Positions 44,223 through 51,818 are shown, counted from the stretch's first letter. The stretch is 64,000 bases of DNA from Paenibacillus timonensis (GCF_022427145.1 NZ_JAKSXN010000001.1:1-64000), one strand, 5' to 3'. The notes: generated from the letters alone by a model not told the origin. Numbers and translations are program-made.

Positions 44223-45848
44223 TCAATCCATTCGTTTTGTGACTTTGCGATATTCTTGCGGATTAACGTCAAACTGTTTGCGGAACATTTTGGTAAAATG
44301 CGAAAAATTACTGTACCCCACCTGCTGCGCCACCGACCCGACCGTCATGTCCGTCGTATCCAGGAGTTCGCGAGCCCGGTTCATCTTCACCGAGATTAGG
44401 AAATCAATGAGGTTTTGTCCGGTTTCTTTTTTGAATAGCCTGGACAGATAGGCCGGATTCAAGCCCACATAATCGGCAACGCTTTCCCGGGAGATTTCTT
44501 CCTCCACATGCTGTTGAATGTAGCGAATCGATCGGTCGATCACCCCGCCCGTCTCCTCCTGGTCAAAGGCCGCTTCCATGACCGACGATACCATTCCTTC
44601 CGCCCAATGCTTGTATTGGAGCAGGCCGCGTATACGGGCCGCTGCCCAATCCATGAACGGTTCAATGCTCCCGGCGTTGATCCCCTTAACCTGCAAAAAG
44701 TGATAGATAACTTGCAAGGTATCCTGATGCAAGGCATCCAGATGCCTTCCCTGAAAACCTTGACGGACTTCCAATCGGGCGGTCAAGCCATGGATAAACC
44801 GGACGGCGGCCTCCCGATTTCCGCTTAGCATGCAAGAAACTAATTCATCGAGATGTATATCATCCGAAATCGGCGACATTGGGATTTGGGCTTGCGGCAC
44901 GAAAAATAGCACCGATTGTGTCCGGGAAATATTGTCGCGTTCCATCCCCTTCAAGCTTTCGCACATCCCCGGCAGCTCTTGAAGCGGCTTGTATTGGCCG
45001 ACATAACAGGTTACCGTACAGTAGAATAAATCCTCGCATGCCTGGATAAAACGTTTTCCCGTGGCGGAAAGCTCGTGAATGCTAAGGTTCTCCATTCGCC
45101 CCCCGCCTGCTGCTTCACCTTGGGCGTATAGCAGAACGAATAGAACCCCGCCTTTGTCCGTGATAACCTCTCCCTGACAGCTCTCGATAAAAAATTCCTC
45201 CGCTGCTTTCTTCACGGCATATTCCATAATTTCCTGATCACGCGGAGTAAGAGGTTTATTCCATTCCTCAATACTGATCAAGATCGGAAGGACCCGGGCA
45301 TGGACCTTCAACTCCACGCCTGCCTCCGCCAGCTCACGTTCAAGAAAATCGCCAAACGATAAGATTCGGCGCGATAGCAAATCCTGCCAGAAGCGTTCCA
45401 CGCGTTTCGGCTTTTCTTTTTGCCATAGATTCAAGTATTTCTGATACATCTCATTGTAGGATTGATACGCTTCCTTCTCACGAATGGCTTGAATCATCCC
45501 CGAAACGGCCGACACCAATTCCTCCTTATCCACAGGCTTCAGCAGATAGTCGAAGCTCCCGAGGTTAATCGCTTTCTTTGCGTAGGCAAATTCGGAATGG
45601 CAGGTCAGAAACAGAGATTCCGTCCACGGGGAATGCTCCTTCACCCAACCGACCAGCGAAAGTCCGTCTTCATCCGGCATTTCAATATCGCAAATCAACA
45701 CATCGACCTTCTTGTCCTTCAGAATTCCTCTGGCCTCGTCGGCGCTATATGCCGTAAAAATCTCTTGAATCCCGTATTCCGTCCAGTCGCAGCAATGGAG
45801 AATCCCCTCCACCGCAAACGGTTCATCATCTACAATCAACAATCGCAT
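44223..45848 (-). CDS. YesN-type response regulator
   Basis: A 541-residue regulator: receiver domain at 1-120 with acidic pair VDDEP and phospho-acceptor D54 in LICDIEMPDEDG; variable middle region; C-terminal AraC domain with ISRESVADYVGLNPAYLSRL and VGSVAQQVGYSNFSHFTKMF. It responds to the YesM kinase encoded just upstream and activates the adjacent importer and GH66 genes. Start ATG 45848 after GGAGAGAG, 3 bases from the kinase stop. Confidence 0.93.
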   Translation of the reverse strand: MRLLIVDDEPFAVEGILHCCDWTEYGIQEIFTAYSADEARGILKDKKVDVLICDIEMPDEDGLSLVGWVKEHSPWTESLFLTCHSEFAYAKKAINLGSFDYLLKPVDKEELVSAVSGMIQAIREKEAYQSYNEMYQKYLNLWQKEKPKRVERFWQDLLSRRILSFGDFLERELAEAGVELKVHARVLPILISIEEWNKPLTPRDQEIMEYAVKKAAEEFFIESCQGEVITDKGGVLFVLLYAQGEAAGGGRMENLSIHELSATGKRFIQACEDLFYCTVTCYVGQYKPLQELPGMCESLKGMERDNISRTQSVLFFVPQAQIPMSPISDDIHLDELVSCMLSGNREAAVRFIHGLTARLEVRQGFQGRHLDALHQDTLQVIYHFLQVKGINAGSIEPFMDWAAARIRGLLQYKHWAEGMVSSVMEAAFDQEETGGVIDRSIRYIQQHVEEEISRESVADYVGLNPAYLSRLFKKETGQNLIDFLISVKMNRARELLDTTDMTVGSVAQQVGYSNFSHFTKMFRKQFDVNPQEYRKVTKRMD

Positions 45849-45851
45849 GAC

Positions 45852-47603
45852 TTATCTCTCTCCTTCTGTACATTCGATGGGCAACCTCAGGGTTACGCGA
45901 AATCCGGACGGGTCATTCTCGCTGAAAGAAATGCTAGCCCGTTCCTGATAACGCATCTCTAATCGCTTCCTCACGTTCCAAATGCCGATGTGCCTGTCTT
46001 CGGAAGCCGGCATGTACTCGGAGGAGCTCAATTCAGCCAGCTTCTCGGCGCTCATGCCCTTCCCGTTGTCCGATACTTCAATGATCATCATGTCGTCCGG
46101 AGCTTCCGATCGCATCGCCGAAATCTCCAGACGGAAGATCTCCGCTTTCAGACTAATACCGTGCAGCATGGCATTCTCTACAAAAGGCTGAACAATCAAA
46201 GACGGAATGCAGGCTTGCCGAAGTTCATCGTCCATCATGATTCGAAACTCAAACGATTGTTGATACCGCATCTTTTGAATCTCGAGATAGTTCCGAATAT
46301 GATCGAGTTCCTGCTCCAATGTCAGATCGTGATCCTTCGCCTGGAGCATAAACCGGAAATACTGCACGAGATGATGGACGGTCTTTTTCACCAATTCATA
46401 TCGCTTCAGATCGGCCAATTGGAAAATGATATTAAGCGTATTCAGGAAAAAGTGCGGGTTAATTTGCATTTGCAAATGCTTCATTTCCGCCTTTTGCGCA
46501 TTCAGCCGTTCCTCGTAGACGTCGATCTTCAGATCTTGAATCTCGACGACCATGCTGTTGAACGCTTGATTCAGCGCTTGGAACTCGAGCAGATTGGAAG
46601 CGGGTAATTTCGTTTCCATGGCTCCGTTTCGGATGCGATGGATTCCCCCCAGCAAATTCAGGATCGGCCGGATCACCATGCGCCGGAAATAATATAAGTA
46701 AACCAGCAAAATCAGCAAAACAAGGAAGGGAAGAATCGTAACGATCGTTTGAAATACATTTAACCCCTGCAGCAGTTCGGAATTGGGAATGACGATAGCC
46801 AAATTAATGCCTAGAGGGGCGGATTGGCTGGAAACGACAAACCACTTCATGTGATCGCGTGAAAAAGAGAAGGAGGAATTTTTGCTCATTTTCTCGGGCG
46901 GCAACCGAAAATCATTGTCTTTCAAGGCGGAAGGGCTTGTTAAGATGTTCCCGTCGTTGTCAGCGATCAGGACATCGCCGCCGGATTGCAAGTTCAGATT
47001 GCCGAGCGGCGAACGCATGGAGTCGAGGCGAATCAGGGCGCCGATGTAAGAAGGATTGCTCAGATTATTGCCGACGGTCCGGTTTAAATAATAATCGCCT
47101 GCAATATTGACGATCGTCCATTTATACTGAAGCGATTTCAGATTGTCGGCTTGTTGAACCCGGTCCGTAATCCAGGCGCGTATCTCATCCATGTATTCCT
47201 CGGAGCTTCCCAGCACATTCGAAAGCGTCAGCGAATCATTGGGACCGGAGTAGAGGTAAAACAGGTCTACCGTATGGTAATAGGCCTGATAGGATTGGTT
47301 TCTTTGCATAATGCCCATGCGGGCAAAGTAATACTCGGAATCCGTAAGTCCCGGGCGGCTGAATTGAAGAAAATTCTCGTCATGATCCACGATATCAACC
47401 AGATTGATCGTGATATCCTCAAGGCTGTTTTCCATCATTTTCAGATTGGAATTGACCAAATTTTGATAGGACCTGGATACCTGGGATAATACCGTCTCCT
47501 TGGCGAAGTAACCGGCTGCAAATAGAAGCAGCAGGAGCGGAATCGTTATTGCAGCAAAAAGTTGGATCAGCCTCACGCCCAGTGAGTTTTTCTTGTTTGT
47601 CAT
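45852..47603 (-). CDS. YesM-type sensor histidine kinase
   Basis: A 583-residue membrane kinase. Helix 1 at about 10-34, an extracellular sensor region, helix 2 near 275-300 (ILPFLVLLILLVYLYYF), a HAMP domain, the His-kinase domain with the phosphorylated His in QINPHFFLNTL, and HATPase motifs FVENAMLHGI and DNGKGMS. Start ATG 47603 with GGGGGC upstream; longer in-frame starts lack ribosome sites. First gene of the six-gene operon. Confidence 0.93.
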   Translation of the reverse strand: MTNKKNSLGVRLIQLFAAITIPLLLLLFAAGYFAKETVLSQVSRSYQNLVNSNLKMMENSLEDITINLVDIVDHDENFLQFSRPGLTDSEYYFARMGIMQRNQSYQAYYHTVDLFYLYSGPNDSLTLSNVLGSSEEYMDEIRAWITDRVQQADNLKSLQYKWTIVNIAGDYYLNRTVGNNLSNPSYIGALIRLDSMRSPLGNLNLQSGGDVLIADNDGNILTSPSALKDNDFRLPPEKMSKNSSFSFSRDHMKWFVVSSQSAPLGINLAIVIPNSELLQGLNVFQTIVTILPFLVLLILLVYLYYFRRMVIRPILNLLGGIHRIRNGAMETKLPASNLLEFQALNQAFNSMVVEIQDLKIDVYEERLNAQKAEMKHLQMQINPHFFLNTLNIIFQLADLKRYELVKKTVHHLVQYFRFMLQAKDHDLTLEQELDHIRNYLEIQKMRYQQSFEFRIMMDDELRQACIPSLIVQPFVENAMLHGISLKAEIFRLEISAMRSEAPDDMMIIEVSDNGKGMSAEKLAELSSSEYMPASEDRHIGIWNVRKRLEMRYQERASISFSENDPSGFRVTLRLPIECTEGER

Positions 47604-47690
47604 GATGGATGCCCCCGATTCATTTTTCAACTTATTCAACCGAATCGTCTTTATAATACCAGTCAACCCCCATCGAATATAGGACTTTTC

Positions 47691-47736
47691 AAGAAAACAG
47701 GCCGACTCTCTCTGAATTTAGAGGAGTCGGCCTGTT
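47691..47736 (-). terminator. Terminator
   Basis: AACAGGCCGACTC (47696-47708) pairs perfectly with GAGTCGGCCTGTT (47724-47736). On the minus strand the stem ends in TTTTC. It ends the gene at 47763-48239 before the YesM operon. Confidence 0.8.
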
Positions 47737-47762
47737 TATTTATGACCGCTAAACTTCCGTTC

Positions 47763-48239
47763 TTAGTTGTTCTTCAGCTTAACCGGGATGAACGTTTCCA
47801 TTTGAGCGTATCCTATTGCTTTGATCACTTCCGGAGGCGTAATAATGTGGCCCATGGCATAATGATTCGTTCTTTGGTCCAGTTCGAAGATTTCGGATTG
47901 TTCGATCCATGCCAACGCCTCATGATACAACCGGTCATTTTCTTCATGGTCTCCGTCTTTGTAGTGATATGTCAGGTAGTACCCGCCATCAAAATCTATC
48001 ACCTCAAATCCTTCGGCGTCCATCTCCTCGGTCAAGGCATAGATCCATACGAGACCGCCCTTCTCCGTATCATAATACAAGAAATCCCGCGGCATGAAAC
48101 AGTCCCGCGGCCCGGGCTCCAGCTTGGAAAAGTAGGCATCGAACTTCCCAAGCACCCCATTTTCCGAAAAATCGGAGTTCGGATCCACCCCGGAGGATAC
48201 CGCCTTAAACGGTGGGATCGATATGATTCGAAATGACAT
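47763..48239 (-). CDS. GyrI-like/AraC effector-binding-domain protein
   Basis: A 158-residue protein that consists only of an effector-binding domain: it starts FRIISIPPFKAVSSGVD and has paired beta-alpha repeats with an aromatic-rich EGFEVIDFDGGYYLTYHY strand, as in the C-terminal half of AraC/SoxS-type multidrug sensors and free-standing GyrI-like proteins. No DNA-binding domain. These proteins bind small hydrophobic compounds. Start ATG 48239 after GGGAGGG. Confidence 0.65.
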   Translation of the reverse strand: MSFRIISIPPFKAVSSGVDPNSDFSENGVLGKFDAYFSKLEPGPRDCFMPRDFLYYDTEKGGLVWIYALTEEMDAEGFEVIDFDGGYYLTYHYKDGDHEENDRLYHEALAWIEQSEIFELDQRTNHYAMGHIITPPEVIKAIGYAQMETFIPVKLKNN

Positions 48240-48268
48240 CGTTCACCCTCCCTAATCAGAATAGCAAC

Positions 48269-48649
48269 TCATATGGCAATCCACCAGAAAACGCCAAACC
48301 GGTCGATCAAGTTGGAACAATAGGCGTTCCAATCGCATGGACCCGGCGGGTCAATGACCGTGCCGTCTTCTTTCAAGATGTCAAACGCCTGTTGAACCGC
48401 TTCCTCGCTCCCCATGCCGTAGACATTAAAAGCCATGGTCTGCCAAGTCGTTTTGGGGCTGGTGTCGCAATCCTTAGGCGCTTCGCTGACGGCCATAAAC
48501 AGCTCGCCGTCTCGCATCAGCTCGCAGTGCATATACTCATTTCCCGTCTCGTTCTTGACTTCAAGACCTTTCTCTAGCCCAAATGCCCGGCAATACCGAT
48601 CGACCGCATCCAAACTGCCTGCCACATAAACCTGTGAACTGATTTTCAG
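48269..48649 (-). CDS. VOC/PhnB-like glyoxalase-fold protein, possible CTG start
   Basis: A 126-residue VOC protein beginning (L/M)KISSQVYVAGSLDAVDRY; body CRAFGLEKG, EYMHCELMRDGELFMAVSEA, and the ending CSNLIDRFGVFWWIAI are typical of PhnB-like single-domain VOC proteins. The expected start of the fold is at 48649, where the codon is CTG, six bases after a strong GGAGGG. The only in-frame ATG upstream (48742) adds 32 residues unlike the family and has no ribosome site. Either CTG is used or the start codon has mutated. Confidence 0.7.
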   Translation of the reverse strand: MKISSQVYVAGSLDAVDRYCRAFGLEKGLEVKNETGNEYMHCELMRDGELFMAVSEAPKDCDTSPKTTWQTMAFNVYGMGSEEAVQQAFDILKEDGTVIDPPGPCDWNAYCSNLIDRFGVFWWIAI

Positions 48650-48750
48650 AAGAAGCCCTCCTTCACTTAAGTAAGTGCATTGGGACTGACTGATCTCGTT
48701 AGCAAACTTTCCTCCCCAAATCGTAACCCACCATTCCAGCATCTACCATA

Positions 48751-49320
48751 TCATTTTTCACTCGTTGTATAATTGCGGAAAAGGAGGATCGTCCATGCCC
48801 ATCCTAAAGAAGCATGACCTAACCCGTCATGATGTTTTTGAATTGATGCAAGGTCTATTGAAGGATCCTCATTGGCTTGAGGATTATATATGTAACAGAT
48901 TCTCTCAATTGTAATTCGGATGTTGCCTTTAGCTTTACTTCCTCTAGTTGTTATTTGAAATTCTTCATCATCTTTAGTATGTACTGATATGGACCCATTC
49001 TTGTTTCCACTATATTCAAGTAGCTTATTCTCTTTGCCTTTCATCTCAAATCTCAAAGCCCCTTCAGTAACAGTAACTTCATATTTTATTATAAATTCTT
49101 TTCCTTTTTTAAGGTGTACTGACCAGTTATCCATCCCGTCATAATCACCAAAAGTCAAGATTAAACTATCATGACTTCGTGAATCATACCAATCTCCATG
49201 ATAACCTTTCATACCTATGTACTTTATTTCACTTGCATGTAAATCGTCATACTTTACTTTACCGTACCAACCTAACACAATGGCAAGTAAACATACTGAT
49301 ACAATTATTAGTCTTTTCAT
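48751..49320 (-). CDS. Small exported protein with chimeric C-terminus
   Basis: A 189-residue AT-rich gene, start ATG 49320 seven bases after AAAGGA. The N-terminal hydrophobic segment (MKRLIIVSVCLLAIVLGWYG) is a signal anchor. The body, rich in Lys, Gly and beta strands (DWYDSRSHDSLILTFGDYDG), has no recognised family. From about residue 143 (ICYIYN onward) the frame reads through the antisense of the host gene remnant at 48795, and the GC content jumps, so the last 45 residues are probably not native. It is the distal gene of the cassette-like array and sits 35 bases after element E1. Confidence 0.55.
   Translation of the reverse strand: MKRLIIVSVCLLAIVLGWYGKVKYDDLHASEIKYIGMKGYHGDWYDSRSHDSLILTFGDYDGMDNWSVHLKKGKEFIIKYEVTVTEGALRFEMKGKENKLLEYSGNKNGSISVHTKDDEEFQITTRGSKAKGNIRITIERICYIYNPQANEDPSIDLASIQKHHDGLGHASLGWAWTILLFRNYTTSEK
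48795..48914 (+). pseudogene. 5' remnant of a host gene cut by the AT-rich island
   Basis: ATG 48795 has a perfect AAAAGGAGG ribosome site and a TATAAT at 48768-48773, yet the frame stops after 39 codons. The first 31 residues (MPILKKHDLTRHDVFELMQG and on) have host-like codon use; after about 48885 the sequence becomes AT-rich and out of character. I read it as the intact front end of a gene whose remainder was replaced when the island arrived. No family is recognised. Confidence 0.5.
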
Positions 49321-49354
49321 ATTCGTTCCTTTCAAATATCTTTTCCGGTATTTC

Positions 49355-49517
49355 ACCTAACGTATTTGTATTCGCGAACCCTCACTGGCTTAAGGGGCGA
49401 AGCCCCGGGTCCGACAGACTTAGCCAGTGCAGGGTTGTCTGCTGAATCCGCTTCTTCGAAATGCCTCTGCAAACCAAGGACCCCTCAGGGTCCGTAGCGT
49501 GAATACGGTGTTATAGG
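49355..49517 (-). repeat. Cassette-associated palindromic element E1 (attC-like)
   Basis: A 163-base imperfect palindrome. Outer boxes ACCTAAC (49355-49361) and GTTATAGG (49510-49517); inner boxes GTATTCGCG (49368-49376) and CGTGAATAC (49498-49506). Between them are a long stem (AACCCT-CACTGGCT with AGCCAGTG-AGGGTT), a shared 40-base core (49434-49474) starting TTGTCTGCTGAA and ending CTGCAAACC, and a GGACCC/GGGTCC hairpin. The stop codon of the nucleotidyltransferase lies in the outer box. Related to E2 and E3. On the minus strand the distal end reads GTTAGGT, matching the integron core site GTTRRRY. Confidence 0.7.
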
Positions 49518-50293
49518 ATATTGGCACCTTCATTGAGATACATATCAAGATCATTAGAAGCTTCTATTATTACTACATCAAGGCTATTTATCCATTCAAT
49601 ATATTCCGAAAACTTAACTTTCGATGGATCCTTCCTAAGTTCCTTAGCTTTATGTAAATGTTCCTTCCAATTACTCTTTATATTCTTAAGTCCCCAATCA
49701 GCAGCTTGACTTTTCGAAAAAATGGTTCCTTCTTTTAACCAACCAATGAATTTAGCAGTTAATAATAACCAATCAATTGAATGCAAACTTCCACCCTTAC
49801 CATGTTTCCTCATACAAATTGAAAAATCGATTAGGAATTGTCTAATCTCATCATTCGATATTTCAGGCATAATGTGATTTTGTGATTCTCCATACAACAA
49901 CATGCCCTGATTCTTTATTGTGTACATGGTAAATAAATCAAGTTGATTATTCGACCAGATGTTCTCACCTTTCGTTCCCCACCATAATGCTTGCCCTTCC
50001 TCTCCCTGAATAAGCTGTAATGGTAAGAAAGCTCCTTCTAACATACTAGTGAAGAGATCATATTCTGATCTGTAAGTACCTCTAAGCCTGTTCAATCTGT
50101 CGATTTCGTTACTTGTAAGGTTATTGTTTACTATGACCAAGTAATCCAAATCCCCATATCCCGGGCATAAATCATTATGTAATGCTGACCCATAGATATA
50201 AACACTTAATAATTTATCGCTTAAGATATACTGTATGTCCTTCAAAAATAATGACAGGGTTTGATTAATCTTTTCGTCTTGAAAATGATTCAT
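49511..50293 (-). CDS. Nucleotidyltransferase-fold protein, aminoglycoside-adenylyltransferase-like
   Basis: A 260-residue protein. The nucleotidyltransferase signature is GSALHNDLCPGYGDLDYLVI (about 39-58): GS, then the two metal-binding Asp in DLD. A C-terminal helical domain follows. The layout matches ANT(9)/AadA-type and DUF4111-like adenylyltransferases that modify antibiotics, but substrate residues cannot be checked. The start is ATG 50293 after AAGGAGAT; longer in-frame starts run into element E2. It is flanked by E2 (upstream) and E1 (downstream), with its TAA inside E1. AT-rich, unlike the surrounding genome. Confidence 0.75.
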   Translation of the reverse strand: MNHFQDEKINQTLSLFLKDIQYILSDKLLSVYIYGSALHNDLCPGYGDLDYLVIVNNNLTSNEIDRLNRLRGTYRSEYDLFTSMLEGAFLPLQLIQGEEGQALWWGTKGENIWSNNQLDLFTMYTIKNQGMLLYGESQNHIMPEISNDEIRQFLIDFSICMRKHGKGGSLHSIDWLLLTAKFIGWLKEGTIFSKSQAADWGLKNIKSNWKEHLHKAKELRKDPSKVKFSEYIEWINSLDVVIIEASNDLDMYLNEGANIL

Positions 50294-50323
50294 TAAGATA
50301 GCTATCTCCTTAGGTTTAATATT

Positions 50324-50403
50324 GTCTGTTGAGCTACTTCCTCGAACCGCCTCTTGCAGACCAAGGAGCCGTAGGCGACGCAGCTTGAATACTATGTTAT
50401 CTG
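50324..50403 (-). repeat. Cassette-associated element E2 (half-length)
   Basis: An 80-base element sharing the core of E1 and E3: GTCTGTTGAG (50324-50333), CTTCCTCGAA, CTTGCAGACCAAGG, then TTGAATAC and the outer box GTTATCTG (50396-50403). It lacks the second half (long stem and opposite boxes) present in E1 and E3, so it is either truncated or a shorter functional form. Confidence 0.65.
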
Positions 50404-50477
50404 ATGGGGATGCCCTCTTCGAAATACTCTCATAATGCACTATTATGTCTTTTCTACAATTAGTTCTTCGATACATC

Positions 50478-50620
50478 TTTTCAATTATGGTAATATATAT
50501 TTAATAAAGACCAAGTGCGCTAACACTTGGTCCATGCAATTGGCTTGGATGGGTAATCCCTTCTTAGTCATTTACGATCGAAAACCCACCTTCGGCGGTC
50601 AATCTTGGGGTGGGTTTTTG
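50478..50620 (+). ncRNA. Candidate antisense RNA antitoxin
   Basis: On the plus strand TTTTCA, 17 bases, TTAATA (50478-50506) is a plausible promoter. The RNA would begin near 50510 with the hairpin GACCAAGTG/CACTTGGTC (50509-50532) and end at the terminator AAAACCCACC/GGTGGGTTTT plus T (50581-50619). It overlaps the 3' part of the holin-like toxin gene on the other strand, as RatA does with TxpA. Confidence 0.55.
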
Positions 50621-50707
50621 CTTTCTCTTGTTGTTATTATTAATGTAAATTAAAAGTGCAAGAATGAATGATCCAAATAGGAACATAATCGTTAGTGCAT
50701 CTTTCAC
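50564..50707 (-). CDS. Holin-like toxin, type I toxin-antitoxin (TxpA/BsrG-like)
   Basis: A 47-residue peptide: short start MKDALTIM, one transmembrane helix (FLFGSFILALLIYI) and a basic polar tail (NNNNKRKQKP). This is the pattern of putative holin-like toxins of Firmicutes, which damage the membrane when overproduced. Start GTG 50707 lies nine bases after a perfect AAGGAGGTGA, a very strong site that needs repression, consistent with the antisense RNA. It forms one unit of the array, between E3 and E2. Confidence 0.65.
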   Translation of the reverse strand: MKDALTIMFLFGSFILALLIYINNNNKRKQKPTPRLTAEGGFSIVND

Positions 50708-50838
50708 CTCTATGGCTTCACCTCCTTTCGAAGGGAAACCATGACCACCCAAGATTCAATTGTAGTTATATTTTACCTTTATTTACATCTGAGTAGGTCC
50801 TAAATTTTTTATGGTTTTAATACAATTAGCAGCCCTTT

Positions 50839-50979
50839 CAGATAACGTACCGCATTCATGACGTTGATTTCCCTTAGACAGGCCTGTCCTAGGGAACTCA
50901 ATGTGTCTGCCTGAATTGCTTCCTGAAAACTCTTCTGCAGACCGAAGCGAACGCCGCAGCATGAATGTTTTGTTATCTG
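50839..50979 (-). repeat. Cassette-associated palindromic element E3 (attC-like)
   Basis: A 141-base near-symmetrical element. Outer boxes CAGATAAC (50839-50846) and GTTATCTG (50972-50979) are perfect complements; inner boxes CATTCATG (50853-50860) and CATGAATG (50960-50967) are perfect complements. Inside are the stem TTCCCTTAGACAG/CTGTC-TAGGGAA and the shared core (GTCTGCCTGAA ... CTTCTGCAGACC). Best preserved of the three elements. Confidence 0.75.
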
Positions 50980-51038
50980 TAGGATGGGCCCCCCGGTTTA
51001 GAGAGCCGCAGCCGTGGCTCACTTTCACTTTTCACGCA

Positions 51039-51282
51039 TTATGTCAAACTTATTTCATAAATTCGAGAGCTACTACCCCATGGATGATATCCATCCCCAA
51101 TATACTTGAAACCATATTTCTCATAAAACTCAATCATTTCCGTACATAAGTACAATGTATTAAAACCCAATTTCATTGCATCTCGTTTTATTCTCTCAAT
51201 TAGAAGATTAGAAAAGGCGTTCCCCCTATAATCTTCTTCTACATATAATGCACAAAGCCAAGGGTAGCATGTTTGACCAACC
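51039..51282 (-). pseudogene. GNAT acetyltransferase, 5'-truncated
   Basis: Reading the minus strand from 51282 to the TAA at 51039 gives about 80 residues of a clear GNAT C-terminal half: YPWLCALYVEEDYRGNAFSN with the acetyl-CoA loop, TLYLCTEMIEFYEKYGFKYI and GYHPWGSSSRIYEIS. An in-frame TAG lies just upstream and no start codon is possible, so the first half is missing. Its 5' end abuts the terminator of the ParDE-like pair. Stop is 60 bases before element E3. Confidence 0.75.
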
Positions 51283-51287
51283 TAAAA

Positions 51288-51332
51288 AACAAAAAAAAAC
51301 ATCATCGATCTCACTTAGGAAGTCATGATGTT
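51288..51332 (-). terminator. Terminator of the ParDE-like operon
   Basis: AACATCAT (51298-51305) pairs with ATGATGTT (51325-51332). The minus strand continues with nine T residues. Confidence 0.8.
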
Positions 51333-51343
51333 CTATAACCTTT

Positions 51344-51628
51344 TCATTTATGAAGTCTTCTAGTTTGATGTAATACTGTTAATACTTCTATTCCATCGGT
51401 ATTGATTCTATATATATTTCGATAGTTCTTATACAACTTTTCTCGGATCCTATGCTCTTTATATTCTGGCACTTTTCTACCCGCCAATGGAAATTTAGTG
51501 ATGTCTACTGTTGCGGTAATCAATTGCCTAATGAAATCCCCTGCATTTTCTTCTGAATCCTGTTTTATATATTCATGTAAAATTTCTAGATCATTTAATG
51601 ATCTAGGCGACCATGTTAATTTAGCCAT
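51344..51628 (-). CDS. RelE/ParE-family toxin
   Basis: A 94-residue toxin of ParE size: LTWSPRSLNDLEILHEYIKQ, FPLAGRKVPEYKEHRIREKL and NYRNIYRINTDGIEVLTVLH with a C-terminal His-Gln-Thr-Arg-Arg. ParE toxins poison gyrase, RelE toxins cut mRNA; the sequence looks closer to ParE (no RelE catalytic Arg-Tyr set seen). ATG 51628 lies inside the end of the antitoxin gene (13-base overlap). Confidence 0.85.
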   Translation of the reverse strand: MAKLTWSPRSLNDLEILHEYIKQDSEENAGDFIRQLITATVDITKFPLAGRKVPEYKEHRIREKLYKNYRNIYRINTDGIEVLTVLHQTRRLHK

Positions 51629-51798
51629 TTAGAGATTTTCTCCATCGCTTCATTATGTGGTATGCCTTGCCCTTCGTTTAGTTCATTTAAACCTTCTTCG
51701 ATCTTCGCCCGAACATATAGTTTATAAAGGATGTCCTCCATCGTTGCATCTTCCGGCAATTCCTGTATAAGTTTAATCACTTCACCCTTAATGCTCAT
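51616..51798 (-). CDS. ParD-like antitoxin
   Basis: A 60-residue acidic helical protein (VIKLIQELPEDATMEDILYK, then GIPHNEAMEKISKWLN). It lacks an obvious long DNA-binding extension, so DNA contact would be through the short N-terminus. Start ATG 51798 after GAGGTG. Coupled to the toxin gene by overlap. Confidence 0.75.
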   Translation of the reverse strand: MSIKGEVIKLIQELPEDATMEDILYKLYVRAKIEEGLNELNEGQGIPHNEAMEKISKWLN

Positions 51799-51818
51799 AT
51801 ATTTCACCTCGCGCGTTT

